A DNA stretch of 64,000 bases from Caldimonas mangrovi (lineage in GTDB: Bacteria > Pseudomonadota > Gammaproteobacteria > Burkholderiales > Burkholderiaceae_C): assembly GCF_023721835.1 (NCBI RefSeq), contig NZ_JAMKFE010000006.1:248001-312000 (forward strand), in the 5' to 3' direction. The notes beneath the pieces were generated by a model. The model was not told the DNA's origin. It was given only the letters and a program-made list of their open reading frames with translations, and made no database searches. Each line of letters begins with the position of its first letter. The first letter of the stretch is position 1. The translations under genes were made by a program, and so were the position numbers. Shown piece by piece: positions 52,501 to 59,954 of this stretch.

Positions 52501-52698
52501 ACTGTGGCGGTCATTCTTGCCGGCTTGCTGCCCATCGTCTTGGGAGACGGCACCGGTTCAGAGGTGATGAGCCGTATCGCTGCACCGATGCTCGGCGGCA
52601 TGGTGACGGCGCCGCTGCTGTCGCTGTTCCTGGTACCGGTGGCGTTTTACCTGATGCGCAGGCACCGTGCACTCACTCAGGCAACACACGTAGCGTGA
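49552..52698 (+). CDS. cusA: Heavy-metal RND efflux pump CusA
   Basis: This 1048-residue inner-membrane proton antiporter exports Cu(I)/Ag(I). TM4 carries the HME-RND signature [20 protein letters not shown], with the proton-relay Asp, matching the Cu/Ag subgroup rather than CzcA. Two RND repeats are visible, the second starting near [20 protein letters not shown]. The ATG overlaps the cusB stop as ATGA (49552-49555), so coupling is tight. Its final 26 bases overlap the 3' end of a convergent catabolic gene, which leaves no room for a terminator. It completes cusCBA. Confidence 0.95.
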   Translation: MIAALIRWSVGNRVLVLLATLLLSAWGLLALRETPIDALPDLSDVQVIIRTSYPGQAPQIVENQVTYPLSTTMLSVPGAKTVRAYSFFGDSFVYVLFEDGTDLYWARSRVLEYLSQVQGRLPAGARPALGPDATGVGWVYQYALVDRSGRHDIAQLRALQDWFLRFELKSIPDIAEVATVGGMVKQYQVVLDPAKLVAYGITHAQVREALMNANQESGGSVLELAEAEYMVRSSGYLASLEDFRQVPLAVRAGVPVRVGDVAAVQVGPEMRRGIGELDGEGEAVGGVVILRSGKNAQRAIGAVKARLQELQRSLPPGVEIVPTYDRSQLIGRAVENLGFKLLEEFIVVALVCVVFLWHLRSALVAIISLPLGVLAAFVVMQQQGINANIMSLGGIAIAIGAMVDAAVVMIENAHKKLEAWQRAHPALRLEGEARWRVVTEAAVEVGPALFFSLLIITLSFVPVFTLQAQEGRLFGPLAYTKSYAMAAAAGLSVTLVPVLMGYWIRGRIPEEERNPVTRGLIAVYRPALECVLARPKATLAAAVVLLATALWPLARLGGEFLPPLDEGDLLYMPSALPGLSAQKASELLQLTDRMIRTVPEVERVFGKAGRAETATDPAPLEMFETTVRLKPRDQWRPGMTPEKLLEELDAAVKVPGLANIWIPPIRNRIDMLATGIKSPVGVKVSGTDLSAIDRVAAAVERVAKGVSGVSSALAERLEGGRYVDVKIDRAQAGRYGLNVNDVQAIVAGAIGGETIGETVEGLARFPINIRYPREMRDTPQRLRDLPVLTPTGQQITLGTISRVELADGPPMLKSENARPSGWVYVDVRGRDIASVVRDLREAVAREVKIEPGMSLAYSGQFEYLERANARLKVAVPATLAIIFVLLYLTFRRIDEALLIMATLPFALVGGVWFLYLMGYHLSVATGVGFIALAGVAAEFGVVMLLYLKQAMAVRVAQGQPPDTRMLLDAIRDGAVLRVRPKAMTVAVILAGLLPIVLGDGTGSEVMSRIAAPMLGGMVTAPLLSLFLVPVAFYLMRRHRALTQATHVA

Positions 52699-53584
52699 GC
52701 TGATTCGGCAGTGGCAGCGAGCGTCTCAGCACGTCCTGCGCCAGCCACAGCGCCGACCTCGATGCGCGCTGCGCCACCATGGACAACGGCATCTGCAGAT
52801 AGTCGTCGTTGAAGACCTCGAAGCTGTAATCGCCGGCGTAGCCGATCGTTTCGAGTCGCACAACGAGATCCACCAGTCGTTCGGTGTGCACGCCCTCGCC
52901 CGGGAAGACGCGGTAGGTGCGGGCCGTCGCGATGCGCTCCTCGAACGTGCGGGTCTCCTGCCAGAGAAAATCTGACAACTGCACGAGAAAGATCTTCTGG
53001 GGATCGAGTTCGCCGATGCCATCCAGCGACGTGCCGGCCGCGAAAATGTGGAAGGAATCCAGGCCGATGCCGAGATTCGGGCAATCCGCGCGGCGCACGA
53101 TGTCCCAGGCGGTCGTGTACTCGTTGATCGTGCGCCCCCATGACAGGCCTTCGTAGGCGATGCGGATGCCGTAGGGCAATGCGAGCATGGCCAGCTTGCG
53201 CAGATCTCGCGCCATCTGCTCGACGTCCTGGCTGGCGTGGGCCGACGTGGACGAGCATGCGAGAAGAACATCGCAGCCGAGTGCTGCGCACATCTGCAGC
53301 ATGGTCTTTGCGATGTCGAGCTTGTACTGGTGCAGATGCCCGCTCAACCCCTCGAAGTCGCGCAGCACCTGAAAACCGGTGCCTCGCAGCCCGCTGGCAC
53401 GGACCTCCTGGATAGCGGCACGCCAGCCGCCCGGGTGCCCCACCAGATCGTTCGCCTTCAGCATCACCTGGTGGAAGCCGGCGTCCTTCATGGCCGCCAG
53501 CTTGGCAGCAAGCGGCCCGGCCAGCGTGATGGTGTCCATGCCAAAGCCTGCCAGCGCTTCCTCGAGGCTGCGTCGATCATTCAT
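52673..53584 (-). CDS. 3-Dehydroshikimate dehydratase-like TIM-barrel (QuiC N-terminal half)
   Basis: This 303-residue sugar-phosphate isomerase/epimerase-fold protein has the metal-binding residues expected for an AsbF/QuiC-type dehydratase: Glu in IAYEGLSWG, Asp and His in [10 protein letters not shown], Asp in VQLSDF, and Glu in YSFEVFND. That enzyme turns 3-dehydroshikimate into protocatechuate. In Pseudomonas-type QuiC this domain is fused to an HPPD-like domain; here the HPPD-like part is the separate upstream gene, overlapping by 4 bases (53581-53584). It is the last gene of the operon. Another isomerase function is possible, but the neighbours support the dehydratase. Confidence 0.82.
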   Translation of the reverse strand: MNDRRSLEEALAGFGMDTITLAGPLAAKLAAMKDAGFHQVMLKANDLVGHPGGWRAAIQEVRASGLRGTGFQVLRDFEGLSGHLHQYKLDIAKTMLQMCAALGCDVLLACSSTSAHASQDVEQMARDLRKLAMLALPYGIRIAYEGLSWGRTINEYTTAWDIVRRADCPNLGIGLDSFHIFAAGTSLDGIGELDPQKIFLVQLSDFLWQETRTFEERIATARTYRVFPGEGVHTERLVDLVVRLETIGYAGDYSFEVFNDDYLQMPLSMVAQRASRSALWLAQDVLRRSLPLPNQLTLRVLPE

Positions 53585-54510
53585 GAAGCCGCCTCCCGGG
53601 AGAGCTCGCTCAGCACCAGCTCGAACACCACGCTGCCGAGGTAGGTCTTGGTGATCGCGCCGCGGCGCTCGGTGTGGGCTGCAGCGCTTTCCATGAACTC
53701 GATACCGCGTGAGCGCAGTTCCTGCACGGCCGTCACCACGTCGGGCACACCGAGCCCGATGCGATGCAGATGCTCACGCGCGTCGGCGGCATCGATCGCA
53801 GGTTCGACCAGTTGCAGCATGAATTGGTTGTCCGGCTCACGCGACGGCGCGCGCAGCAGGGTGCCCGACGGCATGATGCCGAAGCGCTGTTGGGCGGGGA
53901 CCACCGAGGTTCCGAACATTTCCTGGTAGAACTCCACCCAGTCGCCTGTGCGACCCCACCCGATGTACTGCACGACGCCGAAGAGATGCAGCCCGCTCAG
54001 TACGTCGACCTGCGGCTCGCTGGTGGGCACCGGAACGAAGTCGACGTCATAGATCGAGAAGTCGCGGTAACGGTCGACGAAATGGACGCGCGAGCCGCCC
54101 GCACCGTGTATGGCCGGAATGTTCAGTTCCATCGCATCGGGGTGCGTGGGCACTTCCCAGCCGCCGTGCTCCAGTACGTAGTGGCGTGCAGCACGCGCGT
54201 CGCGCACCCGCACTGCAATCGCACTGATGCTCGGTTGGTCGATGCCGTGGCTCGCGGCCTGCGCATCGCCCGGGTGAGCGTTCACGACGATGTTGATGCG
54301 GCCCTGCCGATACAGCAAGACCTCTCGCGAACGGTGTCTGGCCGTCAGCCGGAACCCCATCATCTCGAGCACCTGGCCCAAGGCCTGCGGCTTCTGTGTC
54401 GCGTATTCGACGAACTCGACGCCGTCCAGGCCGATCGGGTTGGCTTCGTCGCTGAACGAAGCCTGCCAAGGCTCGCGTGGCAGTTGAGGGGCAAGCAGGA
54501 GATCGCTCAT
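53581..54510 (-). CDS. HPPD-like VOC-fold protein (QuiC C-terminal-half homologue)
   Basis: This 309-residue protein resembles 4-hydroxyphenylpyruvate dioxygenase: two VOC-fold halves (LDGVEFVEYATQKPQALGQV; LHLFGVVQYIGWGRTGDWVE) and possible metal ligands in LHLFGVVQ, HRIGLGVPDV and VFELVLSE. In QuiC-type dehydratases the equivalent C-terminal domain is present but its job is unclear. Here it is an independent gene, overlapped at both ends (ATGA at 54507-54510 with the AroE-like gene, 4 bases with the dehydratase). It is probably a subunit or partner of the dehydratase. A true dioxygenase in aromatic breakdown is the alternative. Confidence 0.75.
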   Translation of the reverse strand: MSDLLLAPQLPREPWQASFSDEANPIGLDGVEFVEYATQKPQALGQVLEMMGFRLTARHRSREVLLYRQGRINIVVNAHPGDAQAASHGIDQPSISAIAVRVRDARAARHYVLEHGGWEVPTHPDAMELNIPAIHGAGGSRVHFVDRYRDFSIYDVDFVPVPTSEPQVDVLSGLHLFGVVQYIGWGRTGDWVEFYQEMFGTSVVPAQQRFGIMPSGTLLRAPSREPDNQFMLQLVEPAIDAADAREHLHRIGLGVPDVVTAVQELRSRGIEFMESAAAHTERRGAITKTYLGSVVFELVLSELSREAAS

Positions 54511-55394
54511 GCGGAGCCTCCATGGGGTTGTGCGCGGAGTTGCGCGACGGCGCGCAGACGGTCGGCCGTCACGCTGGGCAGGCCGAAGAACTCGAGGTAG
54601 GCAGGGATCTGCTCGAACAGCATGTCCGATCCGATCTGGATGCGGCAGCCGCGCGCCTGCGCGGCGGACAGGAAAGCCGTGATCTCGGCGCGCATCACCA
54701 CTTCACCGACGAAGGTCGCCGGCTGCAGGCGTTCCACATCGATCGGCAGGGGATCGCCGGCGGCCATGCCCAGGGGCGTGCCGTTGACCACCAGGTCGAA
54801 GCCGGCCGGGTCGTTGTGGCCGGTGCGGACGGCAAGTGTCGGGTGTCGCGCGAGGAGCCGCTCGGCAAGCGCCTGTGCCGAGGCAGCCTGAACGTCGTAC
54901 AGCGCCAGCTCACGTGCGCCCGCGGCCGCAAGCGACGCTGCAATTGCACTGCCGACGCCGCCGCTGCCCACGACCAGCGCGCGACTGCCCGCGACCCGGA
55001 AACCCTTGCGCAGCAAGCCGCGCACGAAACCCTCACCGTCGAACATGTCCCCCAGCAGGCGGCCGTCGGGCATGCGCTTGACGGCGTTGCAGGACCCGGC
55101 TACCTCGGCCGTCGGCGTCACCTCGTCGAGCAGCGCCAGCGTGCTGACCTTGTGCGGCATCGTGATCAGTGCACCGCGGATGTTCTCGAGCTGGAACAGG
55201 CTGCGCAGCAGCGTCGGGAACGACTCCGGGCGGCAGCCCATCGGCACCACCACCGCATTCAAGCCGATCGACGCGAAGTAGGGGTTGTAGATGAGCGGAG
55301 CCTTGAAGGCATGAGTCGGAAAGCCCAGGTGGGCGATCAGTTCGGTGTCGCCGTCGATGCGGAGACTGCCTGTCGCGAACGGGCGCGCGTTCAT
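54507..55394 (-). CDS. Shikimate/quinate dehydrogenase-like protein (AroE family)
   Basis: This 295-residue AroE-family oxidoreductase keeps the catalytic Lys in ALITMPHKVSTL, the Asn in GSCNAVK, and the Asp in LLGDMFDGEG. The NADP/NAD fold is VVGSGGVGSAIAASLAAAG. The substrate-carboxylate serines of AroE (SxS in the first loop) are replaced: the aligned stretch GFPTHAFKAPLIYN has Phe30 and Ala32. So the acid may be bound differently or be a different one. The ATG at 55394 has AGGAG nine bases upstream. In context it should oxidise shikimate or quinate to the 3-dehydro acid for the dehydratase, not act in biosynthesis. Confidence 0.8.
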   Translation of the reverse strand: MNARPFATGSLRIDGDTELIAHLGFPTHAFKAPLIYNPYFASIGLNAVVVPMGCRPESFPTLLRSLFQLENIRGALITMPHKVSTLALLDEVTPTAEVAGSCNAVKRMPDGRLLGDMFDGEGFVRGLLRKGFRVAGSRALVVGSGGVGSAIAASLAAAGARELALYDVQAASAQALAERLLARHPTLAVRTGHNDPAGFDLVVNGTPLGMAAGDPLPIDVERLQPATFVGEVVMRAEITAFLSAAQARGCRIQIGSDMLFEQIPAYLEFFGLPSVTADRLRAVAQLRAQPHGGSA

Positions 55395-55420
55395 GCAGTA
55401 CGGCTCCTGGTCCGGGGCGG

Positions 55421-56419
55421 TCACTTCCTCAGGTTGTCGAGCTCGGCCATCATCGAGCTGACCGTGGCCTCACCGACGCTGACGGAGTGCTTCGCGATCA
55501 CCGGCTTCATGCGTTCCCGCATCTTGGCCACTTCGGCGGGCGGCAGCTCGGTGACCTGCATGCCGTGCTTCTTCAGCGACTCCAGCGTCGACGTGACCGA
55601 GGCTCGCGCCTGCTCGCGCTGATAGCGCGCCGATTCGTCCGCGGCCTCCTGCAGGATCTTCTTCTCGTCGGCCGACAGACCGTCCCAGAACTTCTTGCCG
55701 ACGACCACAGATTGCGGGTTGTACTGGTGGTTCGTGAGCACCAGGTGCTGTTGCACCTCATAGAACTTCGCGCCGTTGATCGTGGCCACCGGGTTCTCCT
55801 GCCCATCGACCGCCTTCTGTTCCAGCGCGGCGTACAGTTCGGGAAACGGCAGCGGCGTCGGGTTGGCGCCCAGCGCACTCACCCAGTCTATGTTGATCGG
55901 ATTGGGGATCACGCGCAGCTTGAGCCCGGCCAGGTCTTCGACTTTCTGAATCGGACGCTTGCTGTTGGTGATGTTGCGGAAGCCCAGCTCGTAGTACGCC
56001 AAGCCCACGATACCGCGCTCTTCCAGTTTCGCGTGCAGGCCCTTGCCAAAGGACCCGTCAACCACGGTGTCGGCCTCTCGGGAATTGGCGAACAGGAACG
56101 GAAAGTCGTAGATCGCGAAGTCCTTGACCAGGCTGGCGAATATTCCGGAGTTCATCGAAGCCATCTCGAGCGTGCCGCCCTGCAGCGCCGAAAGGTTGGC
56201 CTGGTCGCTGCCCAGCACCCCACCGGGAAACACGTTGACCCTGAGCTTGCCGCCAGAGCGGGCCTCCACCAGCTCGGCGAACTTCTCCATGCCCCTCACG
56301 ATCGGGTGGCCCTTGGCGTTCTGGTTGGCGAACTTGATGGTTTTCGTCTGAGCATGCGCCGAAGCCAGTGCAGCCGCTGCCACGGTGACTGCCAGAGCCT
56401 TGAGGAAGAGTCGTTTCAT
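55421..56419 (-). CDS. dctP: TRAP transporter solute-binding protein DctP family
   Basis: This 332-residue periplasmic binding protein has a signal peptide (MKRLFLKALAVTVAAAALA, cleaved near SAHA-QT). DctP-family marks are IKFANQNAKGHPIVRGMEKF, FPGGVLGSDQANLSALQGGT, and LAGLKLRVIPNPI with the Arg that clamps the ligand carboxylate. The ATG at 56419 has GGAGAC upstream and is preferred to the frame start at 56506. It lies between dctM and the AroE-like gene. The ligand is probably a cyclic hydroxy acid such as shikimate or quinate, judged from the operon only. Confidence 0.9.
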   Translation of the reverse strand: MKRLFLKALAVTVAAAALASAHAQTKTIKFANQNAKGHPIVRGMEKFAELVEARSGGKLRVNVFPGGVLGSDQANLSALQGGTLEMASMNSGIFASLVKDFAIYDFPFLFANSREADTVVDGSFGKGLHAKLEERGIVGLAYYELGFRNITNSKRPIQKVEDLAGLKLRVIPNPINIDWVSALGANPTPLPFPELYAALEQKAVDGQENPVATINGAKFYEVQQHLVLTNHQYNPQSVVVGKKFWDGLSADEKKILQEAADESARYQREQARASVTSTLESLKKHGMQVTELPPAEVAKMRERMKPVIAKHSVSVGEATVSSMMAELDNLRK

Positions 56420-56502
56420 TGCATGTCTCCTGTTTGACTTCGGGACGCTGTGATCAGCCGTGCCGGAGGTGGCGTGCCCTTGCACCGCCGGCAGCGGAGT
56501 CG

Positions 56503-57780
56503 TCAATAGAACCAGCGGGCGGGCGCGATCACCAGGCTGGGGAACAGCACCAGCAGGAACATCACCGCGAACTGCGCCAGCATGAAGGGCAAGACGCCCC
56601 GGACGACGCGGTCCATGCTGACCTTGCCCACCCCTGCGACGGTGCTCAGCACCGTGCCGACCGGTGGTGTGATCAGGCCGATCGCGTTGTTGATCATGAA
56701 CAGCACGCCGAAGTAGACCGGGTCGATGCCGGCCGCTTTCACCAGAGGCATGAACACCGGCGTGAGGATCAGGATGGTCGGCGTCATGTCCATCGCCGTG
56801 CCGACCAGCATCGTGATGACCATCAGCGCGATCAGCAGCAGCGTGGGTCGGTCCAGCAACGGCTGCAGCAGGGCGACCAGTTCGCCCGGGAGGTTGGCGA
56901 CGGTGATCATCCAGGCCGATACCATTGCCGCCGCGACCAGGAACATGATCACCGCCGTGGTCTGCGACGCTGCGGCAAAGAGGTCATAGAGTTGCGAGAG
57001 CTTCAGCTCGCGGTAGATCACCGTGGAAACGAACAGCGCGTACACCGCTGCGACGACCGCGGCCTCGGTGGGCGTGAAGACGCCGAACTTCAGCCCGCCG
57101 ACGACGATGGCCGGCAGGCCCAGCGCAAATGTCGCATCCTTCAAGGCGACCAGCACCTGGCGGTGGCTGGCACGGGGGGCTGCCGCGATCTTCTCCTTGC
57201 GCACCAGCAGCCACCACGTGAGCCACAGCGCGGCGCCCAGCATCGCGCCGGGGGCGATGCCCGCCATGAACAACTTGGAGATCGAGACGTTGGCCGCCAC
57301 GCCGAACACCACGAAGCCGATGCTCGGCGGGATGACCGGCGCAATGATGCTGGCCGACGCCAGGAGGCCCGCGGAACGCGCGCTGTCGTAGCCGGCGCGC
57401 TTCATCATCGGCAGCAGCAGGGCAGCCAGTGCGGCCGCGTCAGCCACTGCCGAGCCTGACAGCGCTGCCATCAGGACCGCGGCCATGATGCCCACGTAGC
57501 CCAGTCCGCCCTTGACGTGCCCGACCAGCGTCATCGCGAAGCCGACGATGCGACGCGACAGCCCGCCGGCGTTCATGATCTCGCCGGCCAGCATGAAGAA
57601 GGGCACAGCCAGCAGCGGGAAGCTGTTGGCACCCTCTACCGCGTTCTGGGCCAGGATCTGCGCGTCGAACATGTCGAGGTGCCACATCAGTGCGGCGCCG
57701 CAGATCAGCAGCGAAAAGGCGATCGGCACGCCCAGTGCCATGGCGCCGAGCAGCACACCCAGAAAGACGGCAATCGTCAC
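56503..57780 (-). CDS. dctM: TRAP transporter large permease DctM
   Basis: This 425-residue inner-membrane protein with about a dozen hydrophobic segments is the ion-coupled permease of the TRAP system. Family blocks seen are PFFMLAGEIMNAGGLSRRIV, LSGSAVADAAALAALLLPMM, ASIIAPVIPPSIGFVVFG and the late NNAIGLITPPVGTVL. The GTG start overlaps the dctQ stop as GTGA (57777-57780). It forms the transporter with DctQ and DctP in one operon with the catabolic genes. Confidence 0.93.
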   Translation of the reverse strand: MTIAVFLGVLLGAMALGVPIAFSLLICGAALMWHLDMFDAQILAQNAVEGANSFPLLAVPFFMLAGEIMNAGGLSRRIVGFAMTLVGHVKGGLGYVGIMAAVLMAALSGSAVADAAALAALLLPMMKRAGYDSARSAGLLASASIIAPVIPPSIGFVVFGVAANVSISKLFMAGIAPGAMLGAALWLTWWLLVRKEKIAAAPRASHRQVLVALKDATFALGLPAIVVGGLKFGVFTPTEAAVVAAVYALFVSTVIYRELKLSQLYDLFAAASQTTAVIMFLVAAAMVSAWMITVANLPGELVALLQPLLDRPTLLLIALMVITMLVGTAMDMTPTILILTPVFMPLVKAAGIDPVYFGVLFMINNAIGLITPPVGTVLSTVAGVGKVSMDRVVRGVLPFMLAQFAVMFLLVLFPSLVIAPARWFY

Positions 57781-58361
57781 GACTGCTCCTTCGTGGCGTC
57801 AGATGCCGACGCCTGCGGGTCGCCGTGCGGCGGACCGCCGGCTTCGGCGGATGCAGCGGGACGGTCGTGGTCCGGTTGCCCGGTAGCCAGCTTCCATAAC
57901 TCGTGCACGATGATCAGCGTCGCAAGCAGTGCGAACAGCACACTGCTGCCGTACAAGCCCGCCATCGGGATTTCCATCACCGCACTGGAGGTGCGGTAGG
58001 TGATGACGGTCTGTTGCCACGCGCCGTGCAACATCAGCCAGCAAACGCCCAACATCAACAGATGCGCCGCGACACGGCACAACCTGCGGCCGGCCATCGG
58101 GAGCCGGGCGACCAGCGCGTCGGTGCCCAGGTGTGCACGGTCGTGCAACGCCACCACGGCGCCGAGAAAGATCATCCACACGAACAGCCAGCGTGACAGT
58201 TCTTCGGATGCCGTGATTCCGGAGTTGAAGCCGTAGCGCAGCACCACGTTGCCGAACACCATGACGACCATGAGCGCCAGGCAGACGACCATCAGGGAAA
58301 CGAAGAGCCGGCAGACCCGGTCGATGAAGGCTTGAAGCAAGGGCGATCTCCTGTCACCCAT
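57777..58361 (-). CDS. dctQ: TRAP transporter small permease DctQ
   Basis: This 194-residue four-helix membrane protein has the DctQ signature LRYGFNSGITASEELSRWLF followed by VWMIFLGAVVALHDRAHLG. The C-terminal 40 residues are polar and low-complexity. The first ATG (58361) has no ribosome-binding site, but AGGAG inside the first codons stands six to seven bases before an in-frame TTG (codon 8), so translation may begin at 58340. It is the first gene downstream of tetR, with 82 bases between them that contain a probable operator. Confidence 0.88.
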   Translation of the reverse strand: MGDRRSPLLQAFIDRVCRLFVSLMVVCLALMVVMVFGNVVLRYGFNSGITASEELSRWLFVWMIFLGAVVALHDRAHLGTDALVARLPMAGRRLCRVAAHLLMLGVCWLMLHGAWQQTVITYRTSSAVMEIPMAGLYGSSVLFALLATLIIVHELWKLATGQPDHDRPAASAEAGGPPHGDPQASASDATKEQS

Positions 58362-58364
58362 TTT

Positions 58365-58382
58365 GTACGGACTAGTTAGTTT
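58365..58382 (-). promoter_or_regulatory. Probable TetR operator before dctQ
   Basis: GTACGGACTAGTTAGTTT centres on the palindrome ACTAGT and shares ACTAGTT(A/C)GTT with the site at the tetR start. It lies a few bases upstream of the dctQ ATG, in an AT-rich patch (TTTAAAACT on the minus strand) that could hold a -10 element. Binding by the TetR protein would block the transport and catabolic genes. Confidence 0.55.
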
Positions 58383-58443
58383 TAAACTGAGGGAAAACCC
58401 CGCTGTCGCCGCAGGCCTGCGAACGGCGGTTGCCCGGTGCGGA

Positions 58444-59133
58444 TCAGGTTTTGCGGACGAAGCGGACGATCATCTCCACCACGTTGTCGCGGCGCTGCGC
58501 GACATAAGCGGGTGACTGCATGTCTAGCTTGAAGATGAGCCCGAAGGTGTGCCGGTTCGATACGTTGAAGAAGCTCAGCGCCGAGATGGAGGCGTGGATG
58601 TCCACCGGGTCGAGTCCCTTGCGGAACAGGCCCAGCTTCACGCCGCGCTCGTAGAGGTTGCGAATGGCCGCGATGGCCGGTACGTTGAGGTCCTGAATGC
58701 GCTGGCTCTGCGCCAGGTACTGCCCACGACTGATGTTCTCGGACATCACCAGTCGGATGTAGTTCTCGTGATGCGCATGGTGGTCGAAGGTGAAGGCGAC
58801 CAGCCTGCGCAGTGCCTCTTCAGGTTCGAGGTCCTGAAGGTTCAGTTCTGCCTCGACGTCGCGCACACGGCGATAGGCTTCCTCCAGCACGGCAAGGTAC
58901 AGGCCTTCCTTGCTGCCGAAGTAGTAGTAGATCATGCGCTTGCTGGTCTTTGTGACGTTCGCGATCTCGTCGATGCGCGCGCCCGCCAGACCCTTCTCGC
59001 CGAACTCGGCCTCCGCCACCTCCAGGATGTTGGCCTTCGTCCGCTCGGGGTCATTGGTGCGGCCGGTTTCCTTGCGCGGCGGAGCTGCGCTGCGTGACGT
59101 TCGCCTCATGCGCGCATGTACTAGTTCGTTCAT
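58444..59133 (-). CDS. TetR-family regulator of the shikimate/quinate-type operon
   Basis: This regulator of 229 residues from the ATG at 59133 has an N-terminal basic Pro/Arg stretch. The TetR helix-turn-helix follows (ILEVAEAEFGEKGLAGARI, EIANVTKTSKRMIYYYFGSK) and then an all-helical ligand domain like the TetR_C group of aromatic-acid regulators. It is the promoter-proximal gene, in the same direction as dctQMP and the catabolic genes. The start is chosen because TATACT lies six bases upstream with no ribosome-binding site, which suggests a leaderless mRNA. ATGs at 59169 and 59109 are alternatives. Shikimate, quinate or an intermediate is the likely inducer. Confidence 0.85.
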   Translation of the reverse strand: MNELVHARMRRTSRSAAPPRKETGRTNDPERTKANILEVAEAEFGEKGLAGARIDEIANVTKTSKRMIYYYFGSKEGLYLAVLEEAYRRVRDVEAELNLQDLEPEEALRRLVAFTFDHHAHHENYIRLVMSENISRGQYLAQSQRIQDLNVPAIAAIRNLYERGVKLGLFRKGLDPVDIHASISALSFFNVSNRHTFGLIFKLDMQSPAYVAQRRDNVVEMIVRFVRKT

Positions 59134-59169
59134 TGGTCGAGTATAGGTGGGCGGATTCGGCGGCGGCAA
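59120..59169 (-). promoter_or_regulatory. Promoter and overlapping operator at the tetR start
   Basis: On the minus strand TTGCCG (59164-59169) and TATACT (59140-59145) are 18 bases apart. The start point should fall at or next to the ATG at 59133. The operator-like ACTAGTTCGTTC (59120-59131, plus-strand reading) overlaps the first codons, a normal place for autorepression. Confidence 0.5.
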
Positions 59170-59194
59170 TCACCGGGCGCCGCCCTCGTACGTC

Positions 59195-59536
59195 TCAACC
59201 GAGCCCGTGCAGAAACCCGGCCAGGGCCTGCTCGTCCTCGTCCGTCAGCCGGTCAAACAGCAGCCCGATGCGAAAGCGCTCCGCACTTTGGAACGAGGAA
59301 TAGACCGCCTTGGCCGACAGAAAGAGCGGCAATGGTCCGGCGGCCGTGGGCAGTTGGAACCGGACCTGGCAGCGGACGCCCGGAGAAATTGGCTTGCCGG
59401 TCAGCAGCGACAGGCCGTCGAGGCCCAACTCGCAGGTACGTCCCTTCCGGCAGACGTTGCCCGGCAGGACGACCTCGCACTCCTGCTGCAGCGCGGCGCG
59501 GCGGCTGGCACGACGGTCCCGGTCCGGTGTTGGCAT
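59195..59536 (-). CDS. PilZ-like domain protein with degenerate c-di-GMP motif
   Basis: This 113-residue single-domain protein has the PilZ layout: an N-terminal Arg cluster (RDRRASRRAAL, the RxxxR site) and then beta strands (ECEVVLPGNVCRKGRTCELG). The second binding motif, normally (D/N)xSxxG, reads ELGLDG at residues 36-41, so both the acidic/amide and the Ser positions are changed. Strands near RFRIGLLFDRL end the barrel. The ATG at 59536 has GGAGAG eight bases upstream. c-di-GMP binding is doubtful; it may be a protein-interaction PilZ domain. No motility or polysaccharide gene adjoins it. Confidence 0.7.
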   Translation of the reverse strand: MPTPDRDRRASRRAALQQECEVVLPGNVCRKGRTCELGLDGLSLLTGKPISPGVRCQVRFQLPTAAGPLPLFLSAKAVYSSFQSAERFRIGLLFDRLTDEDEQALAGFLHGLG

Positions 59537-59954
59537 GTCTGTTTCTCTCCGTCGTCGCGGTCGTTGGCCTGTTCTGCCGGACATCCGAGCGCCGGACGGC
59601 ATGCTGACTGAGCATGGCGCTCGACGGTCGTGCCCGGCATGGCCGCGGCCACGCGTGCCGGCGGCTGATGCGGATGACACGAGAAACTGTAACGCAATTC
59701 CTGTGTGCGCCGTCCAGCAGAGCACATGAGGTGCCCAAGGCACTCGAGGCCACAAGACAGGCCGGTTGTCCACCGGGACAGTGGACAAATCTGTGGACAG
59801 CGATGCATGGCGCCTCAACCCACGGCGTCGCCGCGTGCTTGTCGCCACATTGCTGAAATCTTGCGCAGTGCCATTGGCCCCGAGCAATGCCGCGGACGGC
59901 TGATGACCGGCCACTCCGTGGCTATGGCATAGTCGTGCTCGGCCTGCGCTATCC
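59537..59954. other. 418-bp intergenic region with repeated TGTCCAC motifs
   Basis: I found no credible gene. At 59766-59788 the 8-bp inverted repeat TTGTCCAC/GTGGACAA flanks a 7-base loop, and 59791-59800 adds CTGTGGACAG. These look like three DnaA-box-like or regulator half-sites. The rest has no recognised signal. It must contain the promoters of the leftward PilZ-like gene and the rightward acetyltransferase gene. Confidence 0.4.
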
